Origin: an uncultured Streptococcus sp.
GTDB lineage: Bacteria; Bacillota; Bacilli; Lactobacillales; Streptococcaceae
DNA length: 13,447 bases
NCBI GenBank assembly: GCA_900755085.1
Contig: CAAEFF010000136.1
Coordinates: 1 to 13,447 of the forward strand
Direction: 5' to 3'
Shown here: positions 7,300 through 13,447 of the stretch, piece by piece
Layout: every line of letters begins with the position of its first letter
Position numbering within the stretch: the first letter of the stretch is position 1
The notes under the pieces: model-generated
What the model saw: the letters and a program-made list of their open reading frames with translations, nothing else
The model's database searches: none
Told to the model about the DNA's origin: nothing
Position numbers and translations under genes: made by a program

Positions 7300-7773
7300 T
7301 TATTCCAAAATATCTGCAAAAGTTGCTTTTACGAAATCTGCTAGAAGTTGTGGTTTGATTTGAATACTATGGCCGATTTCCCCAGCAGATACGATCATGG
7401 TCTCTAACTGAAGGGCTGATTCATCGATAAAGATTGGGAAAGGATGCTTTTGACGAATTCCCACCGGATTATTGGCCCCATGAATATAACCTGTTGTTTT
7501 TTCGAGATCCTTTTGAGGAATCATAGCGACTTTCTTATTCCCTGATAATTTGGCCAATTTTTTTTCTGAAAGATGCTCTGTAATAGGAATGATCCCAATC
7601 ACGGGCCCCGTTTTATCTCCTTTGAGAGCTAGGGTTTTGAAAATAGTAGAGCGATCAATTCCTTCTGGTAAGATCCCTTCTAAAGCGTTGATTTGTAAGC
7701 CTATGTGCTCGATTTTTGCTTTTGTCAAGATCTGTTCGACCAAGGTTTTTTTCACTTTATTTTTTTTTGCCAT
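7300..7773 (-). CDS. ybaK: Cys-tRNA(Pro) deacylase, YbaK/EbsC family
   Basis: Trans-editing enzyme that hydrolyses cysteine wrongly attached to tRNA-Pro by prolyl-tRNA synthetase. The 157 aa match the single-domain YbaK/EbsC length. The family's key lysine is visible as K46 in STIFKTLALKG (42-52), at the same number as in the Haemophilus and E. coli proteins as I recall them. The conserved glycine-rich strand GYIHGANNPVGIR (95-107) and the FIDESALQ segment (115-122) also fit. The N terminus is Lys-rich. The start follows AAGGAG with normal spacing. It is the first gene of a two-gene operon with the phosphatase. Activity could extend to other mischarged tRNAs. Confidence 0.9.
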   Translation of the reverse strand: MAKKNKVKKTLVEQILTKAKIEHIGLQINALEGILPEGIDRSTIFKTLALKGDKTGPVIGIIPITEHLSEKKLAKLSGNKKVAMIPQKDLEKTTGYIHGANNPVGIRQKHPFPIFIDESALQLETMIVSAGEIGHSIQIKPQLLADFVKATFADILE

Positions 7774-7822
7774 GGCTTTCTCCTTTTCTCTTTTTCTCTA
7801 CAAAATCAGATTTCATTAGACC

Positions 7823-7837
7823 ATTATAACATATAAT
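7823..7837 (-). promoter_or_regulatory. Extended -10 promoter of the ybaK-phosphatase operon
   Basis: On the minus strand TGTTATAAT is a TGn-extended -10 with a perfect TATAAT (plus 7823-7828), about 50 bases before the start codon. The -35 region is weak. The box is half of a perfect palindrome, ATTATA-ACA-TATAAT (7823-7837), so a TATAAT also faces the plus strand, there without the TG extension. Confidence 0.65.
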
Positions 7838-7860
7838 AGCAGCAATATTCTCTTCTCCTG

Positions 7861-7909
7861 AAAAATAGAAAACAGCAGAAAAAGTGAAGATCACTTAATC
7901 TGCTGTTTT
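7861..7909 (-). terminator. Terminator of the GH25 muramidase gene
   Basis: AAAACAGCAGA (7869-7879) pairs with TCTGCTGTTTT (7899-7909). Inside it AAGTGA (7882-7887) pairs with TCACTT (7891-7896) around an AGA loop. On the minus strand the hairpin is followed by TTTTCTATTTTT. It lies four bases past the muramidase stop and separates that gene from the ybaK operon. Confidence 0.85.
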
Positions 7910-7913
7910 AAGG

Positions 7914-8789
7914 CTATGAGGAAGAGTTATCTTTTTGTACCTTGAAAAGTTTCCGATAAATCGCTTCTTGGTCTTGCGTCGGAGCAATTTGGTTGAGATC
8001 CAAGTAGTGTGAGAATCCATTTAATTGCCCTTGAGAGGTATATTGATGCAAGTCGTATTCCGTGTTGGTATCTGGCGCGGCATTATAGTAGCCATCATCA
8101 AATCCATAAGTAGGAATCCAAAGAGCTGTAAATTTATCAGTGGAGATACTATGTTCTTCCATGAAGTAAGTTCCGATATAGAGTCCAATATTTTTTGCAC
8201 CCAAAGCTTGTAGTTTTGCTCGGAAAGCTTCAACACCTGCGTTCATATCCTTCATGGTTTTTTCCTCAACGTCTAACCAATAGTAGGTCGGTTTGTAAGG
8301 AGAAGCAGCCTTGTAAAATTCTTCTGCTTCTTTTTCCATTTCTTTTTTATCCTTAGCAGCGACATAAGCATAGACTGCGACAGGGATATTTCGTTTTTGG
8401 AATTCTTGGATATGGGTTTTAAAAGATTTATCCAGACCATTTAAGTAGGTTGCTGCATTTTCCTTTTTAGCTTGAGCCCCACTATGAACACGAACGATCA
8501 CACCTCCCACATTTTGGGAGAGGACATCGTAATCAATTTCACTAGGCAATTGCCAGCCTGAGATATCAATGATCGGGCGGCCAACCAGTTCTGGATTGAT
8601 GTCTTCTTCTTTTTTAGAAGAAGAGCTTGCAGTAGTTGTTTTTCGAGGTGTATTGGAGTTCGGAATGGTTTTGGTTGTTTCTTGTCGCTCTCTGGCTTGC
8701 AGATCGGCAATTGTTCGTGAAAGAACGAGAAAAGAAATGATACCGATAAAAAAGACCAAGAGAACAACGGGTTTTATCCTTTTTCTCAT
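7914..8789 (-). CDS. Membrane-anchored GH25 lysozyme (muramidase)
   Basis: Glycoside hydrolase family 25 enzyme expected to cut the MurNAc-GlcNAc bond of peptidoglycan outside the membrane. The 291 aa open with a basic MRKRIK, one hydrophobic helix (about 8-24) and a Ser/Thr/Lys-rich linker (about 30-65). The GH25 domain follows from about 70 to 275. The catalytic pattern is present: DISGWQ (D75), WLDVEE (171-176, D173 and E175), LYIGTY (203-208), LWIPTYG (223-229) and YDLHQYTSQG (245-254). No signal-peptidase site is evident after the helix, so a membrane anchor is more likely than secretion. No choline-binding, LysM or SH3b repeat is attached and no holin is near, so this is a chromosomal wall-remodelling enzyme, not a phage lysin. 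The start is uncertain: no Shine-Dalgarno lies before the ATG, but it is the only ATG that keeps the helix. Confidence 0.88.
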   Translation of the reverse strand: MRKRIKPVVLLVFFIGIISFLVLSRTIADLQARERQETTKTIPNSNTPRKTTTASSSSKKEEDINPELVGRPIIDISGWQLPSEIDYDVLSQNVGGVIVRVHSGAQAKKENAATYLNGLDKSFKTHIQEFQKRNIPVAVYAYVAAKDKKEMEKEAEEFYKAASPYKPTYYWLDVEEKTMKDMNAGVEAFRAKLQALGAKNIGLYIGTYFMEEHSISTDKFTALWIPTYGFDDGYYNAAPDTNTEYDLHQYTSQGQLNGFSHYLDLNQIAPTQDQEAIYRKLFKVQKDNSSS

Positions 8790-8819
8790 ACAGAAACATT
8801 TTACCGTAAAAAAAACGAA
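8790..8819 (-). promoter_or_regulatory. Possible promoter very close to the muramidase start
   Basis: The minus strand carries TTGCCT, a 17-base T-rich spacer and TAAAAT ending only eight bases before the ATG. If it is used, the mRNA would have almost no leader. This would fit the absence of a ribosome binding site. No better promoter was found further upstream. Confidence 0.25.
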
Positions 8820-8907
8820 AAGGCAAAACTTAATGCTTAAAAGATGCTGATTTCAGTCATTATTTTCAAAAAAAAGGAATCTTTTCATCGAAAAAGGATA
8901 AAAATAT

Positions 8908-9006
8908 ATGAAAATAAGAAGAATGATTAGAATATTTCTTGAAAATAGGGAAGAAGCCGAATCTTTTCTGGCCTTTCCTTGGTTTTGCTTCTTAAAAATG
9001 ATATAA
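8908..9006 (+). CDS. Candidate 32-residue small reading frame before ftsW
   Basis: The frame begins at an ATG nine bases after AAGGA (8894-8898) and encodes a peptide with a basic, amphipathic start (MKIRRMIRIFL), an acidic middle and a hydrophobic end (FPWFCFLKMI). Its stop codon, TAA at 9004-9006, lies inside the -10 box of the ftsW promoter. No promoter of its own is clear and I recognise no family. Chance is a real possibility in this AT-rich divergent region. Confidence 0.2.
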   Translation: MKIRRMIRIFLENREEAESFLAFPWFCFLKMI

Positions 9007-9007
9007 T
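8979..9007 (+). promoter_or_regulatory. ftsW(-ppc) promoter
   Basis: TTGGTT (8979-8984), a 17-base spacer and TATAAT (9002-9007), preceded by TG at 8999-9000, form a strong extended sigma-A promoter. The ftsW ribosome binding site is weak: GGTGA (9030-9034) is only three bases from the ATG and AGGAA (9022-9026) is about eleven away. Confidence 0.8.
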
Positions 9008-9037
9008 GAAGGTTGAACATTAGGAATATGGTGAATT

Positions 9038-10279
9038 ATGAAAATTGAAAAAAGACATCTTTTAAATTATTCCATCCTCATTCCCTATTTGATTTTATCC
9101 ATCATTGGCTTTATTGTTGTCTATTCGACAACAAGTGCCTTGGCAATTCAAAGTGGAGTGAGTTCGATTCGGATGGTCCGGACACAGGGGCTCTTTTTTA
9201 TCCTAAGTCTCCTAACCATCGCCTTGATTTATAAATTTAGCCTAAACTTCCTGCGAAATAAAAAAGTGCTGGCTTTTGTCATTTTTATTGAGGTGATTTT
9301 GTTGATTCTGTCTAGGTTTATCACAGATACCGTCAATGGAGCTCACGGTTGGTTGACCATTCCTGGAGGGTTTAGTATCCAGCCGGCAGAATACCTCAAG
9401 GTGATCTTAGTCTGGTATCTAGCCTTGATCTTTTCTAAACGACAAGACGAGATACGCGATTATGATTATCAAGCCTTGACCCACAATGAATGGATTCCAA
9501 GGAATTTAAACGATTGGCGTTGGCTGACCTTGATTCTGATTGGAATCGTTGTGATTATGCCGGACTTGGGAAATGCGACGATCTTGGCCTTAACGGTCTT
9601 GATCATGATTACGGCTAGTGGAGTGGGCTACCGTTGGTTTACCTCTTTACTTGGTTTAGTTGTTGGAGCCTCCACCATTGTCCTTGGTTCAATATGGATC
9701 ATCGGTGTGGACCGTGTCGCTAAAATTCCAGTCTTTGGTTATGTGGCCAAACGTTTTAGTGCCTTCTTTAACCCCTTTAATGACTTGTCTGGCGCAGGTC
9801 ACCAATTAGCTAATTCTTACTATGCCATGAGTAATGGTGGTTGGTTTGGCTTGGGGCTAGGAAATTCCATTGAAAAACAAGGTTACTTACCAGAAGCGCA
9901 CACAGACTTTGTGTTTGCGATTGTGATTGAAGAATTAGGGTTTGTTGGAGCTAGCTTGATCCTTGCTCTCTTATTCTTCTTGATTCTTCGGATCATTTTA
10001 GTCGGTATTCGAGCAAAGAATCCTTTTAATTCGATGATGGCCATTGGGATCGGTGGGATGATCTTAGTGCAAACCTTCATTAACATCGGAGGAATTTCTG
10101 GTTTGATTCCGTCTACAGGAGTGACCTTCCCCTTCTTATCCCAAGGGGGAAATAGCTTATGGGTCTTATCCGTAGCGATTGCTTTCGTTTTGAATATCGA
10201 CGCTAGTGAAAAACGGGCCAAGATGGAACAAGAAGGCATGGTTTTTGAAGAAAAAGGTAAAATCAAACCTTATTATTAA
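9038..10279 (+). CDS. ftsW: FtsW, septal peptidoglycan polymerase (SEDS family)
   Basis: Polytopic membrane glycosyltransferase that polymerises lipid II into glycan strands at the division septum, working with a class B penicillin-binding protein (PBP2x in streptococci). The 413 aa are about the streptococcal FtsW length. Roughly ten membrane segments are visible, beginning near 12-30. SEDS hallmarks are NGAHGWLTIP (100-109), QPAEYLK (115-121), MPDLGNA (174-180) and GGWFGLGLGNS (267-277). The catalytic aspartate D290 lies in EAHTDFVFAIVIEE, and GLIPSTGVTFPFLSQGGNS (355-373) follows. The ppc neighbour and the N terminus MKIEKRHLLNYSILIPYL favour FtsW over RodA. The C-terminal tail (from about 388) is charged and cytoplasmic. 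No terminator separates it from ppc, so co-transcription is likely. Confidence 0.94.
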   Translation: MKIEKRHLLNYSILIPYLILSIIGFIVVYSTTSALAIQSGVSSIRMVRTQGLFFILSLLTIALIYKFSLNFLRNKKVLAFVIFIEVILLILSRFITDTVNGAHGWLTIPGGFSIQPAEYLKVILVWYLALIFSKRQDEIRDYDYQALTHNEWIPRNLNDWRWLTLILIGIVVIMPDLGNATILALTVLIMITASGVGYRWFTSLLGLVVGASTIVLGSIWIIGVDRVAKIPVFGYVAKRFSAFFNPFNDLSGAGHQLANSYYAMSNGGWFGLGLGNSIEKQGYLPEAHTDFVFAIVIEELGFVGASLILALLFFLILRIILVGIRAKNPFNSMMAIGIGGMILVQTFINIGGISGLIPSTGVTFPFLSQGGNSLWVLSVAIAFVLNIDASEKRAKMEQEGMVFEEKGKIKPYY

Positions 10280-10306
10280 AAGGCAATTGTTGAATGGCTA
10301 TTCAAA

Positions 10307-10313
10307 AAGGAGA
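10307..10313 (+). promoter_or_regulatory. Ribosome binding site that fixes the ppc start
   Basis: AAGGAGA is followed after four A residues by the ATG at 10318. The in-frame ATG at 10294 has only a distant AAAGG, and the binding site would then lie inside the coding region, so 10318 is preferred. Confidence 0.75.
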
Positions 10314-10317
10314 AAAA

Positions 10318-13143
10318 ATGGTCTTACAAAAATTAGAGAACTTCACAAATAAAGATATTATCAAAGAAGAAGCAGAAATCTTAACCAATTTATTAGATGA
10401 TATTACGAAAAAATTGGTTCGTCCGGAAACCTTTGATAAAATTAGGCAGTTGAAGGATCTATCAAAAACACAGAACTATCGTGAGTTGAATCAAATAGTG
10501 GAACAATTGACAAATGAAGAAATGACAGTGATTTCACGTTATTTTGCCATTTTGCCACTCTTGATTAACATCTCAGAAGATGTCGATTTGGCCTATGAAA
10601 TCAATCATTTGAATAACGTGGATGGTGAATACCTCGGAAAACTTTCTTCAACCATCAAAGAAGTTGCGAAAAATGAAGATGCACAAGAAATTCTTGAAAA
10701 TCTCAATATTGTACCTGTTTTAACAGCCCATCCAACTCAAGTGCAACGAAAAACCATGCTGGATTTAACCAATCATATTCACGCTCTTCTTCGTCAGCAC
10801 CGGGATGTTAAAGCTGGTTTAATGAATGAGAATAAGTGGTATAACAACCTTCGTTGTAATATCGAAATCATGATGCAAACGGATATGATTCGTGACAAAA
10901 AATTGAAGGTTACCAATGAGATCACCAATGTCATGGAATATTACAATAGTTCTTTCTTACAAGCTGTTCCAAATCTTATGTTGGAATACAAACGCTTGGC
11001 AAAAGAGCATGGATTAGAGCTTGAACAACCACGTCCGATCACAATGGGCATGTGGATTGGGGGAGACCGAGACGGGAATCCGTTTGTAACAGCTGAGACC
11101 TTGAAGCGTTCAGCAACTATTCAAAGTGAAGTCATTTTGAACTATTACATCGAAAAGATTTCTAAATTATACCGTCATTTCTCCCTTTCAACTAGTCTTT
11201 CTAAAACAAGTGAAGCAGTAGCTGAAATGGCTGCCCTATCAAGTGATACCTCCGTCTTTCGTGAAAAAGAACCTTACCGTCGGGCTTTCCACTATATCCA
11301 ATCAAAATTGATCCAAACCTTGGTCAATTTAAAAGAATGGACGATGGTGGGAGAAACCAGAGAAGATCGTTATGCTGTCGAGAGGTTATTAGGAGCAAAT
11401 GCTCATCAACAAGGGCCAGTTTCTGATTATATTGGCAATCGTATCTCTGGAGCTCTAAAGAAAATTTCTGAGAAAGAAGCTCCAGCTTATGCATCAGCTC
11501 AAGAATTTAAAGAAGACCTTGAAAAGATCAAAGATTCCTTGTTAGAAAACAAATCAGAGTATTTAATTTCTGGTGAGTTTGCAGAACTTCTAGAAGCCAT
11601 CGATGTTTTTGGATTCTATCTGGCCTCTATTGATATGCGCCAGGATTCGAGTGTACATGAAGCCTGTGTGGCAGAATTGCTGAAATCAGCAGGGATTAAT
11701 GACCACTATTCTGATTTATCAGAGGATGAAAAGTGTCAAGTTCTCTTGAAAGAACTTTTAGAAGATCCACGTATTTTATCAGCAACTCATGCTGAAAAAT
11801 CTGAACTGCTTGAAAAAGAATTAGCGATTTTCCAAACGGCCCGTGAATTGAAGGATCGTTTAGGAGAAGAAGTCATTCGTCAAAACATCATTTCTCATGC
11901 AACCAGTGTGTCAGATATGTTGGAATTGGCTGTGATGTTGAAAGAAGTGGGCTTAGTCGATACGGAAAAAGCTCGCGTTCAAATTGTACCTTTGTTTGAA
12001 ACGATCGAAGATTTAGATCATTCAGAAGAAACCATGAGAAGTTACTTGTCTCTTCCGATTGCCAAACGTTGGATTGCTTCTAAGAACAACTACCAAGAGA
12101 TTATGTTAGGTTACTCTGATTCCAACAAAGATGGTGGATACTTGTCTTCTTGTTGGACCCTCTTTAAAGCCCAACAACAATTGACCGCTATCGGAGATGA
12201 GTTTGGAGTGAAGATTACCTTCTTCCATGGTCGTGGTGGTACTGTTGGCCGTGGTGGAGGTCCTACTTATGAAGCCATCACTTCTCAACCATTGAAATCC
12301 ATTAATGACCGTATCCGCTTAACCGAGCAAGGGGAAGTAATCGGCAATAAATATGGAAATAAAGATGCTGCCTACTACAACCTTGAGATGCTCGTCTCTG
12401 CAACCATTAACCGAATGATTGCCGAACAAAAGAGTCCATTCTCTATGTTTGATCGTTTCGGGGAAGTCATGGATAAAGTCGTGAATCGCAGTTACGATAT
12501 CTATCGTGATTTGGTCTTTGGAAATGAGCACTTCTATGATTACTTCTTTGAATCAAGTCCGATCAAAGCAATTTCAAGCTTTAATATTGGTTCACGTCCA
12601 GCTGCTCGTAAGACCATTACAGAAATTGGTGGTTTACGTGCTATCCCATGGGTCTTCTCTTGGTCACAAAGTCGGGTGATGTTCCCTGGTTGGTACGGAG
12701 TAGGTTCTAGCTTTAAGGAATTTATCGATGAGGATCCTGAGAATATCGAAACCCTTCGATACATGTATAAAAACTGGCCTTTCTTCCAATCTCTCTTGTC
12801 AAATGTGGACATGGTCTTATCAAAAGCCAATATGGATATTGCTTTTGAGTACGCGCAATTGTGTGAAGAAGAAGAAGTGCGCAATATTTATCAAATTATC
12901 TTACATGAATGGCAATTGACCAAGGACATCATCTTGATGATTGAAGAGCAAGACGAGTTGCTCGCGGAGAACCCTTATCTGAAAGAAAGTTTGGATTATC
13001 GGATGCCATACTTTAACGTCTTGAACTATATTCAGTTAGAATTGATTCGACGTCAACGGACTGGACAACTACCAGCCGATCAAGACAAGCTAATCCATAT
13101 CACCATCAACGGGGTGGCTACAGGATTACGTAATTCAGGTTAA
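10318..13143 (+). CDS. ppc: Phosphoenolpyruvate carboxylase
   Basis: Cytoplasmic enzyme that adds bicarbonate to phosphoenolpyruvate, giving oxaloacetate and phosphate. In streptococci, which have an incomplete citric acid cycle, this feeds aspartate and related synthesis. The 941 aa are slightly longer than the E. coli enzyme. Catalytic H138 lies in VPVLTAHPTQVQRKTM. GMWIGGDRDGNPFVTAET follows near 245-262. The second signature, LGYSDSNKDGGYLSS, holds K604. The mobile loop FFHGRGGTVGRGGG holds H637, R639 and R645, matching E. coli H579, R581 and R587 with one constant offset. RAIPWVFSWSQSR and the C-terminal TGLRNSG, which closes the active site, are intact. The start at 10318 gives MVLQKLENF, close to streptococcal Ppc; an ATG at 10294 would add eight residues. 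It lies 38 bases after ftsW in the same probable transcript. Confidence 0.97.
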   Translation: MVLQKLENFTNKDIIKEEAEILTNLLDDITKKLVRPETFDKIRQLKDLSKTQNYRELNQIVEQLTNEEMTVISRYFAILPLLINISEDVDLAYEINHLNNVDGEYLGKLSSTIKEVAKNEDAQEILENLNIVPVLTAHPTQVQRKTMLDLTNHIHALLRQHRDVKAGLMNENKWYNNLRCNIEIMMQTDMIRDKKLKVTNEITNVMEYYNSSFLQAVPNLMLEYKRLAKEHGLELEQPRPITMGMWIGGDRDGNPFVTAETLKRSATIQSEVILNYYIEKISKLYRHFSLSTSLSKTSEAVAEMAALSSDTSVFREKEPYRRAFHYIQSKLIQTLVNLKEWTMVGETREDRYAVERLLGANAHQQGPVSDYIGNRISGALKKISEKEAPAYASAQEFKEDLEKIKDSLLENKSEYLISGEFAELLEAIDVFGFYLASIDMRQDSSVHEACVAELLKSAGINDHYSDLSEDEKCQVLLKELLEDPRILSATHAEKSELLEKELAIFQTARELKDRLGEEVIRQNIISHATSVSDMLELAVMLKEVGLVDTEKARVQIVPLFETIEDLDHSEETMRSYLSLPIAKRWIASKNNYQEIMLGYSDSNKDGGYLSSCWTLFKAQQQLTAIGDEFGVKITFFHGRGGTVGRGGGPTYEAITSQPLKSINDRIRLTEQGEVIGNKYGNKDAAYYNLEMLVSATINRMIAEQKSPFSMFDRFGEVMDKVVNRSYDIYRDLVFGNEHFYDYFFESSPIKAISSFNIGSRPAARKTITEIGGLRAIPWVFSWSQSRVMFPGWYGVGSSFKEFIDEDPENIETLRYMYKNWPFFQSLLSNVDMVLSKANMDIAFEYAQLCEEEEVRNIYQIILHEWQLTKDIILMIEEQDELLAENPYLKESLDYRMPYFNVLNYIQLELIRRQRTGQLPADQDKLIHITINGVATGLRNSG

Positions 13144-13173
13144 AAAAATCGGAACGACTGTTCCGATTTTTTT
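13143..13173 (+). terminator. Terminator of ppc
   Basis: AAAAAATCGGAAC (13143-13155), loop GACT and GTTCCGATTTTTT form a 13-bp stem ending in seven T residues (13167-13173). It begins at the ppc stop codon. The A run opposite the T run would also allow some termination from the other side. Confidence 0.9.
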
Positions 13174-13322
13174 ATTCCCTGAACCCAAAGGAGCAAAAGG
13201 TACAGAAAGGCTTAAATAGCAGATTTTAAATGAGAATTTTCAAAGCTAGATCAGGATCTTTCAGCAAGCTGATAAAATAAAAGAAAAGAAGAGGAATAAT
13301 TAAGAAAATATAGGTAAAAGGC

Positions 13323-13351
13323 TTGCAATTTTATCTAAAATTCGATAGAAT
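13323..13351 (+). promoter_or_regulatory. tuf promoter
   Basis: TTGCAA (13323-13328), exactly 17 bases, then TAGAAT (13346-13351) make a good sigma-A promoter, giving a leader of about 65 nt before tuf. GGAGG (13407-13411) lies 11 bases from the ATG, slightly far. The stretch 13174-13322 is AT-rich and holds only a short palindrome, TCAGC-AA-GCTGA (13261-13272), of no clear meaning. Confidence 0.8.
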
Positions 13352-13422
13352 AGTAAGGAAAGTTAGACTGTATTGCCTACTGTCTATCTATAAAATATAT
13401 TTTATTGGAGGCTTTTACTCAA

Positions 13423-13447
13423 ATGGCAAAAGAAAAATACGATCGTA
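13423..13447 (+). CDS. tuf: Elongation factor Tu, first eight codons (cut by window edge)
   Basis: The partial reading frame gives MAKEKYDR, the start of streptococcal EF-Tu, the GTPase that brings aminoacyl-tRNA to the ribosome. The preceding promoter, GGAGG site and position after ppc support this. Only the N terminus can be seen; the GTP-binding motifs lie beyond the window. Confidence 0.85.

Noticed and set aside
7914..8789. Phage lysin interpretation of the GH25 gene
   Set aside because: It has a membrane anchor, no wall-binding repeats, no holin or other phage gene nearby, and housekeeping genes on both sides.
8951..8993. AAGAAGC/GCTTCTT inverted repeat around the ftsW -35
   Set aside because: Seven-base arms 29 bases apart in purine/pyrimidine-biased sequence are easily due to chance.
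9883..10266. Minus-strand open frame of 127 codons
   Set aside because: Antisense to the conserved 3' part of ftsW; Lys/Ile/Pro-rich composition is what reversed membrane-protein codons give.
12540..12884. Minus-strand open frame of 114 codons
   Set aside because: Antisense to a highly conserved part of ppc, with no plausible start signal.
13230..13280. Sixteen-codon frame upstream of tuf
   Set aside because: No ribosome binding site or promoter and too short to be told from chance.

Overview
This window looks like ordinary chromosome from a Streptococcus, most likely of the mitis/sanguinis/parasanguinis type. The evidence is low-GC DNA, AGGAGG-type ribosome binding sites, extended -10 (TGnTATAAT) promoters, the ftsW-ppc-tuf gene order, and protein sequences close to streptococcal FtsW, Ppc and EF-Tu as I remember them. 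The species is not certain. No rRNA, tRNA, CRISPR array, insertion sequence or prophage gene is visible, and all complete genes appear intact.

Layout. (1) Positions 1-150 hold a highly structured intergenic sequence, probably a dispersed streptococcal repeat, and the terminator of gor. (2) gor (glutathione reductase, minus strand) is divergent from a three-gene MacAB-type efflux operon on the plus strand: membrane-fusion adaptor, ATPase and permease. The last two joins overlap, and a terminator follows. (3) lysS stands alone with its own promoter and a terminator that works in both directions. (4) On the minus strand, converging on lysS, a YbaK/EbsC-type Cys-tRNA deacylase and a histidine-acid phosphatase form a two-gene operon. 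Upstream of it, behind its own terminator, is a membrane-anchored GH25 muramidase. (5) ftsW diverges from the muramidase gene and is followed, with no visible terminator, by ppc, which ends in a strong terminator. The last 25 bases are the start of tuf behind a good promoter.

How the genes fit together. gor keeps imported glutathione reduced for thiol and oxidative-stress defence. The adaptor/ATPase/permease set is expected to export peptides or antimicrobials across the single membrane. lysS and the YbaK-type protein serve tRNA charging and its quality control. The muramidase and FtsW both act on peptidoglycan. Ppc makes oxaloacetate for aspartate-family synthesis. This is a patchwork of housekeeping and stress genes, not one pathway.

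I found no clear undescribed system. The points most worth a second look are the nested-hairpin repeat at the left edge, a dyad over the gor promoter, an acidic insertion in the permease, a 32-codon reading frame running into the ftsW -10 box, and the missing ribosome binding site of the muramidase gene.
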